The translations under genes were made by a program, and so were the position numbers. The notes beneath the pieces are model-generated. The model worked only from the letters and a program-made list of their open reading frames with translations, made no database searches and was not told the origin of the DNA. From positions 21,298,203-21,362,202 of the forward strand of contig JABAKD010000023.1 of the NCBI GenBank assembly GCA_012845835.1: a stretch of DNA of 64,000 nt. Reading direction: 5' to 3'. Source of the stretch: Undaria pinnatifida (Eukaryota > Sar > Phaeophyceae > Laminariales > Alariaceae). Of the stretch, positions 1 through 9,490 are shown in pieces. Numbering within the stretch: the stretch's first letter is position 1; every line of letters begins with the position of its first letter.

Positions 1-767
1 CTTACCTTGCGGTAATTGCTTTTGAGTAGCAAACTGTTTGGGTTGCTACTAAAAAGCAGGGTGGGCCAATGTGGTAATAAGTCATAAGTCAATTGATAAT
101 TTGATAAAGCAGGTCAAAAGCTCATAACGTAAGTTGAGAATTCAGGTTCGGAATAGATCCAAGGAAGGTTAAGACACCTACATACGAGTACCTGGCGTTG
201 GAGTTGACCTTCGCTCGTAGTTGTGGGTAGATCTTGGAGTAGGATATGGATCCATCTTGGAAGCTGGAATAATCACGGGCTTTTGGTAGGTGGAAAGGTC
301 GTCGTTGGGTACTGCGTGGATTCCAGGAAGAAGTTGAGAAGGATATGAAAGTCGTGGTACAGAACTGATTGCCAACAAGTAGTTGTAAAGTCGGTAAGTT
401 TTGAGAGCAGATTTCCCGGGGTTTGTCGTGGTTGCCCTTTCATGTCAGAAGCTCGCTGGGTGTCGCTTGGAGCCGTCTCGAGTCGATGCACGATATGGCA
501 AGCCACCGGGGTCGGGTGAGACTGATGTAAGCGAGTATCAGGCGAAAGCAGTCAGTACGTGACGGATTGGTAGGCGGACAAAAGCAGTGAAGAAGGATAA
601 ATGATGCTCAATTACACACGATCCATCAATCATATTTCTTGACCAGTTCTCGAAGCCAGAACAAGCATTTATTTCGTCAGATGGAAGAACCTGCAGATAT
701 TGTATGGAATGAGTTTGGACAGCTAGCGAGCATACAGCAGTCTCGCGAGTGAGATTCACCAGACCGC
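1..767. other. Intergenic sequence, nothing recognised
   Basis: No repeat shared with the rest of the window, no recognisable protein and no RNA signature could be seen. Short open frames on the minus strand are unremarkable and lack family motifs. Confidence 0.5.
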
Positions 768-3700
768 GTGAGCCGAGTCCAGTTCTTATTACACCTGATA
801 CCTTTTAGGTGTCCTGTACTACCGCATCCGGTATCTGGCACGCGATTAATCAGAGGTCAGGTATGGTATATACTTCGTACCAGGTACCAGGTATCGCATG
901 CTCAGAGCTATGATACCTGGTACCTGGTAGATTTGAGTACAACCAGCAGCATGCACAAGCAGCAAGAGCAGTAGTGTAATAGAGTGTCGGTATAGCGGGC
1001 AATAGATTCGTCGGGTTTCCTTTTTGGTTTTAAGTTTTCAATACTCTACATAGGTTGCTCCATTCTGGTTTTCCGTTTTCCTCTCTTCCTGTGGCCTGCC
1101 TTTTAGCGATCTGCTTTATTAGTGAATAGCCCTATCCTTGGAGTTTAGGCCTCTTTACGAGGTGTGGGGGAATCTATAGCCTCATGTGTTTGTTTCGAAT
1201 AGCCGCATCTTCGACCTCCTTTCCCGGTCTTTTAGGATGAACGTTGTCGTCATCTTTCGACCGTCTTGAGGTCTGCATATACGACTATTCATGGTGGGCT
1301 AATGTAATAGAGTGTCGGTATAGCGGGCAATAGATTCGGTAAGATAGTCCGCAGAGTAACGGTCTATTGGCCACAAGAAGATTCCCTTAGAACGGAATAT
1401 TCTTAGTGAAGCGGATAACCCGTAGAGAATAGCTAGCTTATACCACAAGAACGTTCTCGGTAATGGAACGTCCTCCTCTGGACAAGATAGGTAGAAGTAA
1501 GCGCGTTAAGCGCTCTTGGGAATATAGCACACCTAGGAGAACGTTCCTTGTACGTTCCATAGGTAAAGGTCCAGAAGAGAGCACAGCAGCAATGCTGGAG
1601 GGTGAAGCGAACTCTGTGAGCCTCACCCCACCCCCATGCTCTCACTCCTTCCCCTTTCCTGTCTCCTTCGAGCTTCTCATAGCTCAACGCCAGTAATAAG
1701 AAACCATCAAAGAAGAACCGGTGCTGTCTCCAAGCGAAGCTGATACCCCTGCGTCCCTTCCCTCCCAACATCCGGCACCACGACTCCTTCACAGTAGCCT
1801 ACCATGACCTGGTACGAATCGTACCTCGTATCCAGATAACGTTGCCGCGGACAAACTGCTGATGTACAGCAGTACAGGGCACATAAACATAAACGTGGTA
1901 ATAAGAAAGCCAGGATGATGTTTAGCTACCGGAGTAATATACTCGCTGTTATTTACCCGAAAATACGAAACTCGGAATACGTTCCACTAAAGTTATTGTA
2001 CCATAAGGTAGATTGCACCCTCTCCCAAATAAGAAAGCCACCCTAGATCAATGTTTTATGCACCTGCTATCTTTTAGGTGTCCTGTACTACCGCATCCGG
2101 TATCTGGCACGCAATTAATCAGAGGTCAGGTATGGTATATACTTCGTACCAGGTACCAGGTATCGCATGCTCAGAGCTATGATACCTGGTACCTGGTAAA
2201 TTTGAGTACAACCAGCAGCGCACAAGCAGCAAGAGCAGTAGCCTACCATGACCTGGTACGAATCGTACCTCGTATCCAGATAACGTTGCCGCGAACAAAA
2301 CTTCTGATGTACAGCAGTACAGGGCACATGAACATAAACCTGGTAATAAGAAAGTCAGGTTGATATTTAGCTACCGGAATAAGAAACCCGCTGTTATTTA
2401 CGCGAGAATAGGAAACTCGGGATACGTTATACTGAAGGTAATGTACCATAAGGTAGATTGCACCCTCTCCCAAATAAGAAAGCCACCCTAGATCAATGTT
2501 TTATGCACCTGATACCTTTTAGGTGTCCTGTACTACCGCATCCGGTATCTGGCACGCAATTAATCAGAGGTCAGGTATGGTATATACTTCGTACCAGGTA
2601 TCAGGTATCGCATGCTCAGAGCTTTGATACCTGGTACCTGGTAGATTCGAGTACAACCAGCAGCGCACAAGCAGCAGGAGCAGTAGCCTACCATGACCTG
2701 GTACGAATCGTACCTCGTATGCAGATAACGTTGCCACAGACAAACTGCTGACGTACAGCAATACAGGGCACATAAACATAAACCTGGTAATAAGAAAGCC
2801 AGGAAGATATTTATCTGCCGGAATGAGAAACTCGCTGTTGTTTACACGAAAATACGAAACTCGGGATACGTTATACTGAAGTTGATGTACCATAAGGTAG
2901 ATTGCACCCTCTCCCAAATAAGAAAGCCAACCTAGGTCAATGTTTTTTGTACCCGGTATCTTTTAGGTGTCCTGTACTACCGCACCGCATCTGGTATCTG
3001 GCACGCGATTGATCAGAGGTCAGGTATAATATATACTCCGGAGTACTTCGTACCAGGTACCAGGTATCGCATGCTCAGAGCTATGGTACCTGGTACCTGG
3101 TAGATTTGAGTACAACCAGCAGCGCACAAGCAGCAAGAGCAGTAGCCTACCATGACCTGGTACGAATCGTACCTCGTATCCAGATAACGTTGCCGCGGAC
3201 AAACTGCTGACGTACAGCAGTACAGGGCACATAAACATAAACCTGGTAATAAGAAAGCCAGGAAGATATTTAGCTACCGGAATGAGAAACTCGCTGGTTT
3301 TTACACGAAAATACAAAACTCGGGATACGTCATACTGAAGTTAATGTACCATTAGGTAGATTGCACCCTCTCGCAAATAAGAAAGCCACCCTAGGTCAAT
3401 TGTTTTTTGTACCCGGTAGCTTTTAGGTGTCCTGTACTACCGCACCGCATCTGGTATCTGGCACACGATTAATCAGAGGTCAGGTATGGTATATACTTCG
3501 TACCAGGTACCAGGTATCGCATGCTCAGAGCTATGATACCTGGTACCTGGTAGATTTGAGTACAACCAGCAGCGCACAAGCAGCAAGAGCAGTAGCCTAC
3601 CATGTCCTGGTACGAATCGTACCTCGTATCCAGATAACGTTGCCGCGGACAAACTGCTGATGTACAGCAGTACAGGGCACATAAACATAAACGTGGTAAT

Positions 3701-4262
3701 AAGAAAGCCAGGATGATGTTTAGCTACCGGAGTAAGAAACTCGCTGTTATTTACCCGAAAATAAAAAACTCGGGATACGTTCCACTGAAGTTATTGTACC
3801 ATAAGGTAGATTGCACCCTCTCCCAAATAAGAAAGCCACCCTAGATCAATGTTTTATGCACCTGGTATCTTTTAGGTGTCCTGTACTACCGCATCCGGTA
3901 TCTGGCACGCAATTAATCAGATGTCAGGTATGGTATATACATCGTACCAGGTACCAGGTATCGCATGCTCAGAGCTATGATACCTGGTACCTGGTAGATT
4001 TGAGTACAACCAGCAGCGCACAAGCAGCAAGAGCAGTGGCCTACCATGACCTGGTACGAATCGTACCTCGTATCCAGATAACGTTGCCGCGAACAAAACT
4101 TCTGATGTACAGAAGTACAGGGCACATAAACATAAACCTGGTAATAAGGAAGCCAGGATGTTATTTAGCTACCGGAGTACGAAACTCGGAAGTCAGTATC
4201 CTGAAGGTATCTGTGACAACAAACCCTCTTTTAAATACGAGAGCCAACTTACCGCTGTAGTC
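768..4262. repeat. Tandem satellite, ~446-bp monomer with internal palindrome
   Basis: About six monomers lie head to tail. The marker palindrome occurs at 878-929, 2147-2198, 2592-2643, 3051-3102, 3501-3552 and 3945-3996, giving spacings of 445, 459, 450 and 444 bp; the first gap is about 820 bp longer because of an insertion at 975-1791. Each monomer contains two 18-bp inverted arms (TACCAGGTACCAGGTATC and its complement) around a 16-bp centre, so each could extrude a cruciform or fold as a hairpin RNA. Open frames recur because the monomer recurs; they resemble no known protein. Monomers decay into weaker similarity from about 4263 to 4560. Confidence 0.93.
975..1791 (-). mobile_element. 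Degenerate LTR-retroelement insertion inside the satellite
   Basis: The insertion interrupts a satellite monomer. It begins TGTAATAG and ends CTTCA, and is flanked by CAGTAG at 969-974 and 1792-1797, while uninterrupted monomers have this hexamer once. The first ~36 bases recur at 1303, so it consists of a truncated LTR end, a ~290-bp internal part and a longer LTR part (1303-1791). In inverted orientation the LTR end and internal part match the element at 30770-32362, including the GACACTCTATTACA-type end and the adjacent internal GCCCACC sequence. The distal LTR half is diverged. No protein-coding capacity is seen. Confidence 0.8.
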
Positions 4263-5208
4263 TAGGTCAGTATTTCTGTTCCTTACGATATAGTCTACAG
4301 CAGGACTACAGGAGTACAGAACACGTACCTGTACTATCAAAGGTGAAGTAATAAGAAAGCCAAGTTTATATTATCAGAAAGATAAGAAACTCGGTAGCTT
4401 TTATACTGAAGTCACTGTAGAACGTATCTTCGCACAAATAAGAAAGCCAGCCTACCGCAGGTACCAGGTATGATGTTTCTCATCTGGTGTCGGTACTGCT
4501 TCACCGTGGGTACCAGGTATAATATTCGTCGTACGTACAGCAGCACGTAACAAACAGAAGTCTACCATAGAACCACTCACACCCGACCGTGTGTGGCGTA
4601 GGTAGAGGGCTGTAAGGAAACTAACCCACCAGCTTGCTTTCTCCCTTGACGTGTTTCCTCCTGGCTTTCACAGAACAGTGCTCGTGATGTCGATGAATCG
4701 ACGCTGCCTTGGATGTTCGATGCTGTCAAAGTAGATGAAGTTGCACTTTTTTGTTGTGATTCGCTCTCCCGAGAGGATCCATCACCGCTGCCTTCACCGC
4801 TACTTCAATCGCTGCCTCCACGGTCACGATCTCCGCCGCTGCTGCCTCCAATGCCCCCACCGCTGCCTCCGCCATCACTACCCACCACGTCGCATCGACA
4901 GATGGCAGGGTCCAAGAAACGAAACTATTAATAGTCACACTACAACCGCTGCAACAGGGAGGCGCCTTGGCTCGGGTCCACGGAAACGAGCCTGGTGGTT
5001 GTAGGCTAGGAGAGCCGCAATTAGACATACTAAAGCGTTCATAGCCGCCACACGATTATGGTGCTGAGGAGCCGGCTGTGGTGTCGATCGCCTGGTGTCT
5101 GTGCTGCGCGCGGTCCCGCTTGCGGTCTCTCTTCTCTCCCTGGGAGACGATGCGCGATCACAGCGCGTCGCTCGGTGCAATCATCGCCAATCACAATTGT
5201 AGACTATA
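4263..5208. other. Decayed satellite and low-complexity sequence
   Basis: The first ~300 bp are diverged relatives of the satellite, with further ACCAGGTA motifs around 4460-4520. A CCGCTGCCTCCA-type short repeat occupies about 4770-4890. The remainder up to copy A shows no gene or family signature. Confidence 0.5.
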
Positions 5209-5494
5209 AAACTATATACCTAGACCTCGCCCCCCTCGGACGTCTCGCTCGGCATATCCTCCCCCCTCTCAGCCCTTCTCAGCCCGTAATTGCCGAAAAG
5301 AAAATTAGTTGCTGGGGAAAAGAACCGTCCCGAAGTTCCTTGCCTTCCTTGCTTTCCCTAGTCTCATTCTTACTTACTTTTTAGCTCTCATTCTCTGATC
5401 TTTAGTGCTTGCTCTCTGATATTTTTATTTTGCTTTTTCAGCAACTTCTTTTTTGTACTTTTACTTTTGAAGTTGGCCAATTGCTGGCTGTTGA

Positions 5495-5954
5495 GAGGGA
5501 ATTGCCGTTGACGGCTGCAAACAATTTGAATTTGAAATTTGCCGGATCGGCAATAACAATTTGAAGTTGAAATTTGCGAAGCGGACCAAGGCTAGTAGTG
5601 CGGGAGGAGGCTCCGCCAACAGTGGGGGTGGTGGAGGTTCAGGATCAAGCGTGTGGAAGCTGGTCGGGCAAGAACGGGACTCATCTTCTTCTGGCAATCC
5701 TGATTGGCCGTGCCCGAGCAAGGGTTGTGACGGCTTCCTCATCGCACGAAATAGGAAAAACAGGAGTTCCCAGTACGCTGTCTGCGACACCTGCAGGAGT
5801 GACGAGCCTTCCACGTGCCTAGCTTTTCATAACCTTAACGAGAAGCACTGGGGAAGCGGCGACAACCCTCGTGTGTGTGATTGGTGTGACGCGGACACCT
5901 GTGATTCACCTTCGATCGGCGTCCCTAACGAAGGAGCTGAGAGCTTGACGAAAC
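5495..5954 (+). CDS. Element-borne Cys-rich gene, first recognisable exon (copy A)
   Basis: The frame is open from 5495 to a strong donor, AAAC|GTGAGT, at 5954/5955. It encodes a basic Lys-rich start, a Gly/Ser-rich linker and then a cysteine-rich segment: CPSKGC, later CDTC, a Cys-Xaa-Ala-Phe-His-like stretch, CDWCDADTC and a final Cys-free GAESLTK end. The spacing suggests a metal-binding or disulphide-rich domain, but I do not recognise the family. There is no in-frame ATG before the conserved part, so an upstream exon is likely. The same exon, with the same donor, is at 15453-15909 and 56168-56624, and differences between copies are mostly conservative. Confidence 0.62.
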
Positions 5955-5984
5955 GTGAGTTACATTTCTGTCGTTGTGCTGTGA

Positions 5985-6560
5985 TTTCTTTTTCATGCGT
6001 ACAAACACACTTTTTCATGTACGAGTACTACGTGTACGGGGCAGTCTCGTCATCGCGGTGTAAGCGGGAATTGTACAAGTACTCAGGTCTACGAGTAGAC
6101 CTATGCAGTGACGACGCTGCTGTGTGATGCGATTTCTTTTTCATACGTACAGCCAAACACACTTCATGTATGTACGACTACGAGTACGGGGCAGTCCCGT
6201 TATCGGGGTAAGCGGGGGTTGAACAAGTGGTCCATGCAGTGACGCTTTGTGCTGTGATATAAACACACGTTTTGAATGTACGACTACGACCACGTGGTAT
6301 CTATACATGTAAGACGCAATGAAAACGGTCAAGTCTCATCACGGGGGTCAGCCAGGGTTGTAAAAATGGTCCATGCAGTGATAAATTACACAGCAGCATG
6401 ATACCTCAGCACCAGTCGCAGTACACACTGGAGGTTGATATATAGCAGTAAACAGAAGCTGAAGTTAACCTGGGTGATGCTGGAGAGCAGTCCCGTGATT
6501 GGGGTTAGCGAGTTGTTCATGCAGTGACGCGGTGTACTACTACTGTTACTCATTTTTCAT
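5985..6560 (+). repeat. Intronic tandem repeat of copy A
   Basis: Diverged units of roughly 110-170 bp repeat a block with a CACACTTTTT-type start, ATGTACGA/GTACGGGGCAGT, then GGGGTAAGCGGG and ATGCAGTGACG. Corresponding arrays occupy the same intron in copy B (about 14465-15010) and copy C (about 55330-55960) with different unit numbers. Confidence 0.75.
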
Positions 6561-6769
6561 ACAACCACATGAACTCTTTGTGTTAACGAGTACAAGTAGG
6601 GTGCGCAACCTCTTCAGGAATCGCAGTACACGTCGGTCGTAATAGTGTTGATAGCAGCAGTAATAGAGTAGTACCGAACAATATATACAGCAGGTACTGT
6701 CTCTTACCCTTCGTTGTCGTTCCGCCGGTAGGCCATATATAGCAGTATACCGGGGCTTACGCTTACCAG

Positions 6770-6967
6770 TTGCGACTGTGAATCCCGTTCGTTCCTGTCC
6801 CAGTGGTGGTTTCATAGGTGTTAGCAACGTTGTGGTACCAGGCAGGGCTTTGCCCATAAACGACCGCTTTCATTACAACAGTGTTAAATTGTACGACTTC
6901 CTTTCCAACTTTGGAAATCGACGACAGCTACGTGGCCTTACTATTTTGAACATTCACTGAACGCAAG
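6770..6967 (+). CDS. Possible internal exon of the Cys-rich gene (copy A)
   Basis: The segment follows a GCTTACCAG acceptor and precedes an AG|GTATTC site that is kept in all three copies. One frame gives a ~60-residue peptide (contains RSCPSGGFIGVSN) that is well conserved between A and B. That frame ends in a stop just before the right-hand site, and the following 'intron' would be only ~29 nt, so this may instead be conserved intronic sequence. Confidence 0.3.
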
Positions 6968-6996
6968 GTATTCCCATCCGTTGTTGTCGTTTGCAG

Positions 6997-7163
6997 AAGC
7001 CCTGCGAAGCAGCCGCCGAGGGCCTCAAGTCGGCGAGGACATAAACACGAAGTGCACCGGCGACATCAAGGTCGGTGACCTCCTGAAGAAGGCAGGCGAC
7101 CACTTGCTCGATATACATCCCGCATTCCATTCCCACGGTGCCACGAGGGCGTTCGACATCGAG
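6997..7163 (+). CDS. Internal exon of the Cys-rich gene (copy A, frameshifted)
   Basis: It is bounded by a pyrimidine-rich TTTGCAG acceptor and a GAG|GTACGT donor, both kept in copies B and C. The encoded segment includes VGEDINTKCTGD and ends in AFDIE. Copy A has a one-base deletion relative to B and C near its start (CTCAAG against CGCCAAG), so the reading frame changes after the first ~12 codons. Function unknown. Confidence 0.55.
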
Positions 7164-7324
7164 GTACGTTCTACTCTTCTTATCTTGCGTCCTGTGTGTC
7201 ACGAGTCGAGACATCCATGTCTCTTGCTCAAGACTAGGGGATGGCGTGCGGATATAGTCTGAAGTGCGGCTCTTTTTCCAAGTACCAAGAGCAGGTACAA
7301 CAATACCACAACAATTACTAACAG

Positions 7325-7545
7325 CGAAAGGAGCTCCAATAATAATTTGGATGGTTACGACGTCTGCTGGAGAGAAGTACGAATACTTTTTACACATACT
7401 TATCGACGTTCTCCCGCCATGCTTCAACGTTTGTGGACAGATCCACAAGACCATCGACAAAAAACAAGAGTGCAAGGTGCTGGGTACCTCCGCTGAGGAG
7501 GAAGAGTCCAAGCAAGCCTGCATGCTCCTTCGGAAGCAATGTTGA
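7325..7545 (+). CDS. Last exon of the Cys-rich gene (copy A)
   Basis: The frame encodes a segment with PPCFNVCGQ, then an acidic run and ends KQACMLLRKQC followed by TGA at 7543-7545. Between the three copies the acidic Glu run differs by whole codons, which supports this frame. Copies B and C carry an extra T in an upstream T run that breaks the frame. Acceptor choice is uncertain because the AG used here is absent in B and C. Confidence 0.48.
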
Positions 7546-8076
7546 CAGCACGTTCTTTATAGAACGTTAAGTTGTGGTTTATTATACCAGCATCGTTTTT
7601 TGAGAACTATGCCTAAATGCGTGCTCTTCGTCTTTCAGGAATACAAATGTACTTCACATGTTTGCGGTGTGTGCGTTCAAGTTCCTGCTTCCAGCATGTT
7701 TTTTTTGGCACTGCGCTCCTTTACATCTTAAGTTGTAGTTTTCCTGTCTCTATCCTTGACAAGCGCGTGCCTGGTGTTTATGCACTGCGATAATTTATTA
7801 TTGATGATCGACTTAGAGAAGCTATTAATAGGTGTACAGGACCTAGGTGCTACCTGAGAGGTGGAAGGATATGCCAAGCAAGTCCTCCGACGTGCCCATC
7901 ATGGACTGGGCGAATGGATGATCATAACAAACTCATAATCATAATCGTCTCTATCCTGTACCGTTGTACAATATATGGACCTCTTGGCATTTTTAAGTCG
8001 CCAGTTGCCCCATTTGTGCTTCTTTTCCGCCTTTCTACGTACTGAATGTATGTCTATTCCTCCTTCCGCAAGCGCA

Positions 8077-8099
8077 GCGGGCGGCGCCCAGCCGCCCGC
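8077..8099 (+). other. 3'-terminal hairpin of copy A
   Basis: Perfect 9-bp GC stem with a 5-nt loop, 12 nt before the CCCTTG end of the element. Equivalent hairpins mark the other copies and families. Confidence 0.85.
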
Positions 8100-8117
8100 G
8101 AGCGAAGCCCTTGTAAA

Positions 8118-8450
8118 TATATATTATTAAATCATTCCTTGGTGTCATGTATTTTTGTCAGGAGTTTTTTGTCTCGGCCTAAGTATTCGTTTCGCGGAAC
8201 TGGAATTCTCGGTCGGATATAGCTTGGTTCGAGCGCCGCCTTTGGGGGGCGGCTTCAACGCCCCTCGCCCTGCCGTGTCCGTTCCGCACATCGACGTGAA
8301 CGCGGACGGGTGCCGAGCGAGACGAGCGAGTGTCGAGGAGGAATTTAGTAAAATTTGTTGAATCTTAATGGCTGCAACGCCTGAATGATTTACACAATTG
8401 GCATCATTTCCAAACGGTACGTGATAATGTTTGGAATTTTGCGGTGGCAT
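8118..8450 (+). repeat. Dispersed repeat X, first copy
   Basis: It is homologous in direct orientation to 56932-57290. It contains a GC-rich imperfect hairpin (GCCGCC...GGCGGC near 8236-8260) and ends in TTGGAATTTTGCGGTGGCA. It abuts hairpin element A here and hairpin element C at the other site, but on opposite element ends. No coding potential recognised. Confidence 0.75.
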
Positions 8451-9113
8451 ACTCTCGAGCGTTAGTTTCTTTGCTGTACTGTTTTACTATTAATAGTTCG
8501 TTTGGTTTCTTGCCCGGCCTTTTTATTGCTTTTGTTTCTGCTCGTTTTGCCAGCTGGAAATTCATTTTTTTAGTGTGGGTTCACCTAAATCGTGACACAA
8601 GTTACCGACGATATCCAACAACTTCGCGACACAAATTACCGACGGCAAAACGTTTCGTGACGAAATAACTCCCAAACCATGGAATCATGACATTTTCATG
8701 TAACATAATCTCGAAACAAAACCAAGCAGGTAGAGCCATCTCTTCGGCCTTTGGCCCTGGCTTTAGCATGGCCGCTGACACTCCAGGCAGCCTCTGCTGT
8801 AGGCATGAACGAGTGCGGTTGATTCGCAGCGAACTATCCCGCTGTGCTCGCTTCTAGGTGGCCATTGTCCACGCCATTTCATGTCACCTCCCTTCTGTTT
8901 TGAGCTCGTCGTCGTGCCGTCGAGGTACGAGGAAACCCGTACGTACTGGGTGAGAACAGCAGTATCTACGACGACCATAAACGCCAACTGACAACATTGG
9001 CAAGCACACAACATCAGGTGCAGCAGCAGTAGCCGAAGGGCGAAACTTCTAGCACATACTGCAGCAACTAGTAGCAACCAGAACCACAGCAGATAGCTCA
9101 AAGTGCAGTACGA
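8451..9113. other. Unassigned sequence
   Basis: No recognised gene. A short duplicated phrase about GACACAA/TTACCGACG at 8590-8650 is the only visible structure. Confidence 0.45.
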
Positions 9114-9490
9114 GTGCCGTTGGTAAGTTTAGTCGTACACGCATCACTCTGTCCAATATATAACAACCGTTTTATTTTCATATTGATGAAGAAAAAATAT
9201 TTCATTTCCTGTAAGAATGATACGTCGTACGAGCGGACGTTCCGATTCTGGTGTGCTGCTGCCGTGAGACCATCGAGCACACCGCATGTTTTGCTCAAAC
9301 AAGAGCCAACAAGAGGCAGCGCACAGGGGCCCCCAACACAGAGACACGTGACAATCTCGGCCAGCTGTCGATCGCGTAATTCGCCGGTAATCCGTGCTTC
9401 GGTGGGTGTATCGGAAGTCGTTCGTAGTACTGCTGTAGATCGTCGAAAAACCACGTGGCATCGTTCTGGTGGCAGACTCGCCAGTAGACC
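9114..9490 (+). repeat. Dispersed repeat Y, first copy
   Basis: Much of it recurs in inverted orientation at about 53460-53755, with the shared phrases CGTACGAGCGGACGTTCCG and CCACGTGGCAT/ CGACAG. Both strands have open frames, but neither resembles a known protein. Confidence 0.7.

Larger units (their letters stand above)
5209..8113 (+). mobile_element. Hairpin element copy A (~2.9 kb, TIR-less, TA-flanked)
   Basis: This is one of three long copies (others 12927-16188 and 53774-56929, both inverted). The left end matches the right ends of B and C in reverse complement, including TCTCGCTCGGCATATCC and the Ccc-rich stretch leading to GTAATTGCCGAAAAG. The right end has a 9-bp perfect hairpin (GCGGGCGGC, 8077-8085, against 8091-8099), then GAGCGAAGCCCTTG and TA. 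The two ends are unrelated, so there is no terminal inverted repeat. It carries a spliced Cys-rich gene. Helitron-like ends are the nearest known design, but CTTG is not the canonical CTRR terminus and the target appears to be TA. Class is unresolved. Confidence 0.82.

Noticed and set aside
1433..1792. 119-codon minus-strand frame as a gene
   Set aside because: It lies wholly inside the LTR-like part of the 975-1791 insertion.
768..4260. Recurrent 70-150 codon frames in the satellite as a protein family
   Set aside because: They recur on both strands because the monomer recurs, and frame is not preserved where monomers differ in length.
6968..6996. A 29-nt intron between two exons of copy A
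   Set aside because: Both splice sites look good, but the length is far below usual spliceosomal introns; more likely the upstream segment is intronic.
5209..8113. Canonical Helitron call for the hairpin elements
   Set aside because: No Rep/helicase was seen, the end is CTTG instead of CTRR, and the empty site shows a TA overlap; only the hairpin fits.
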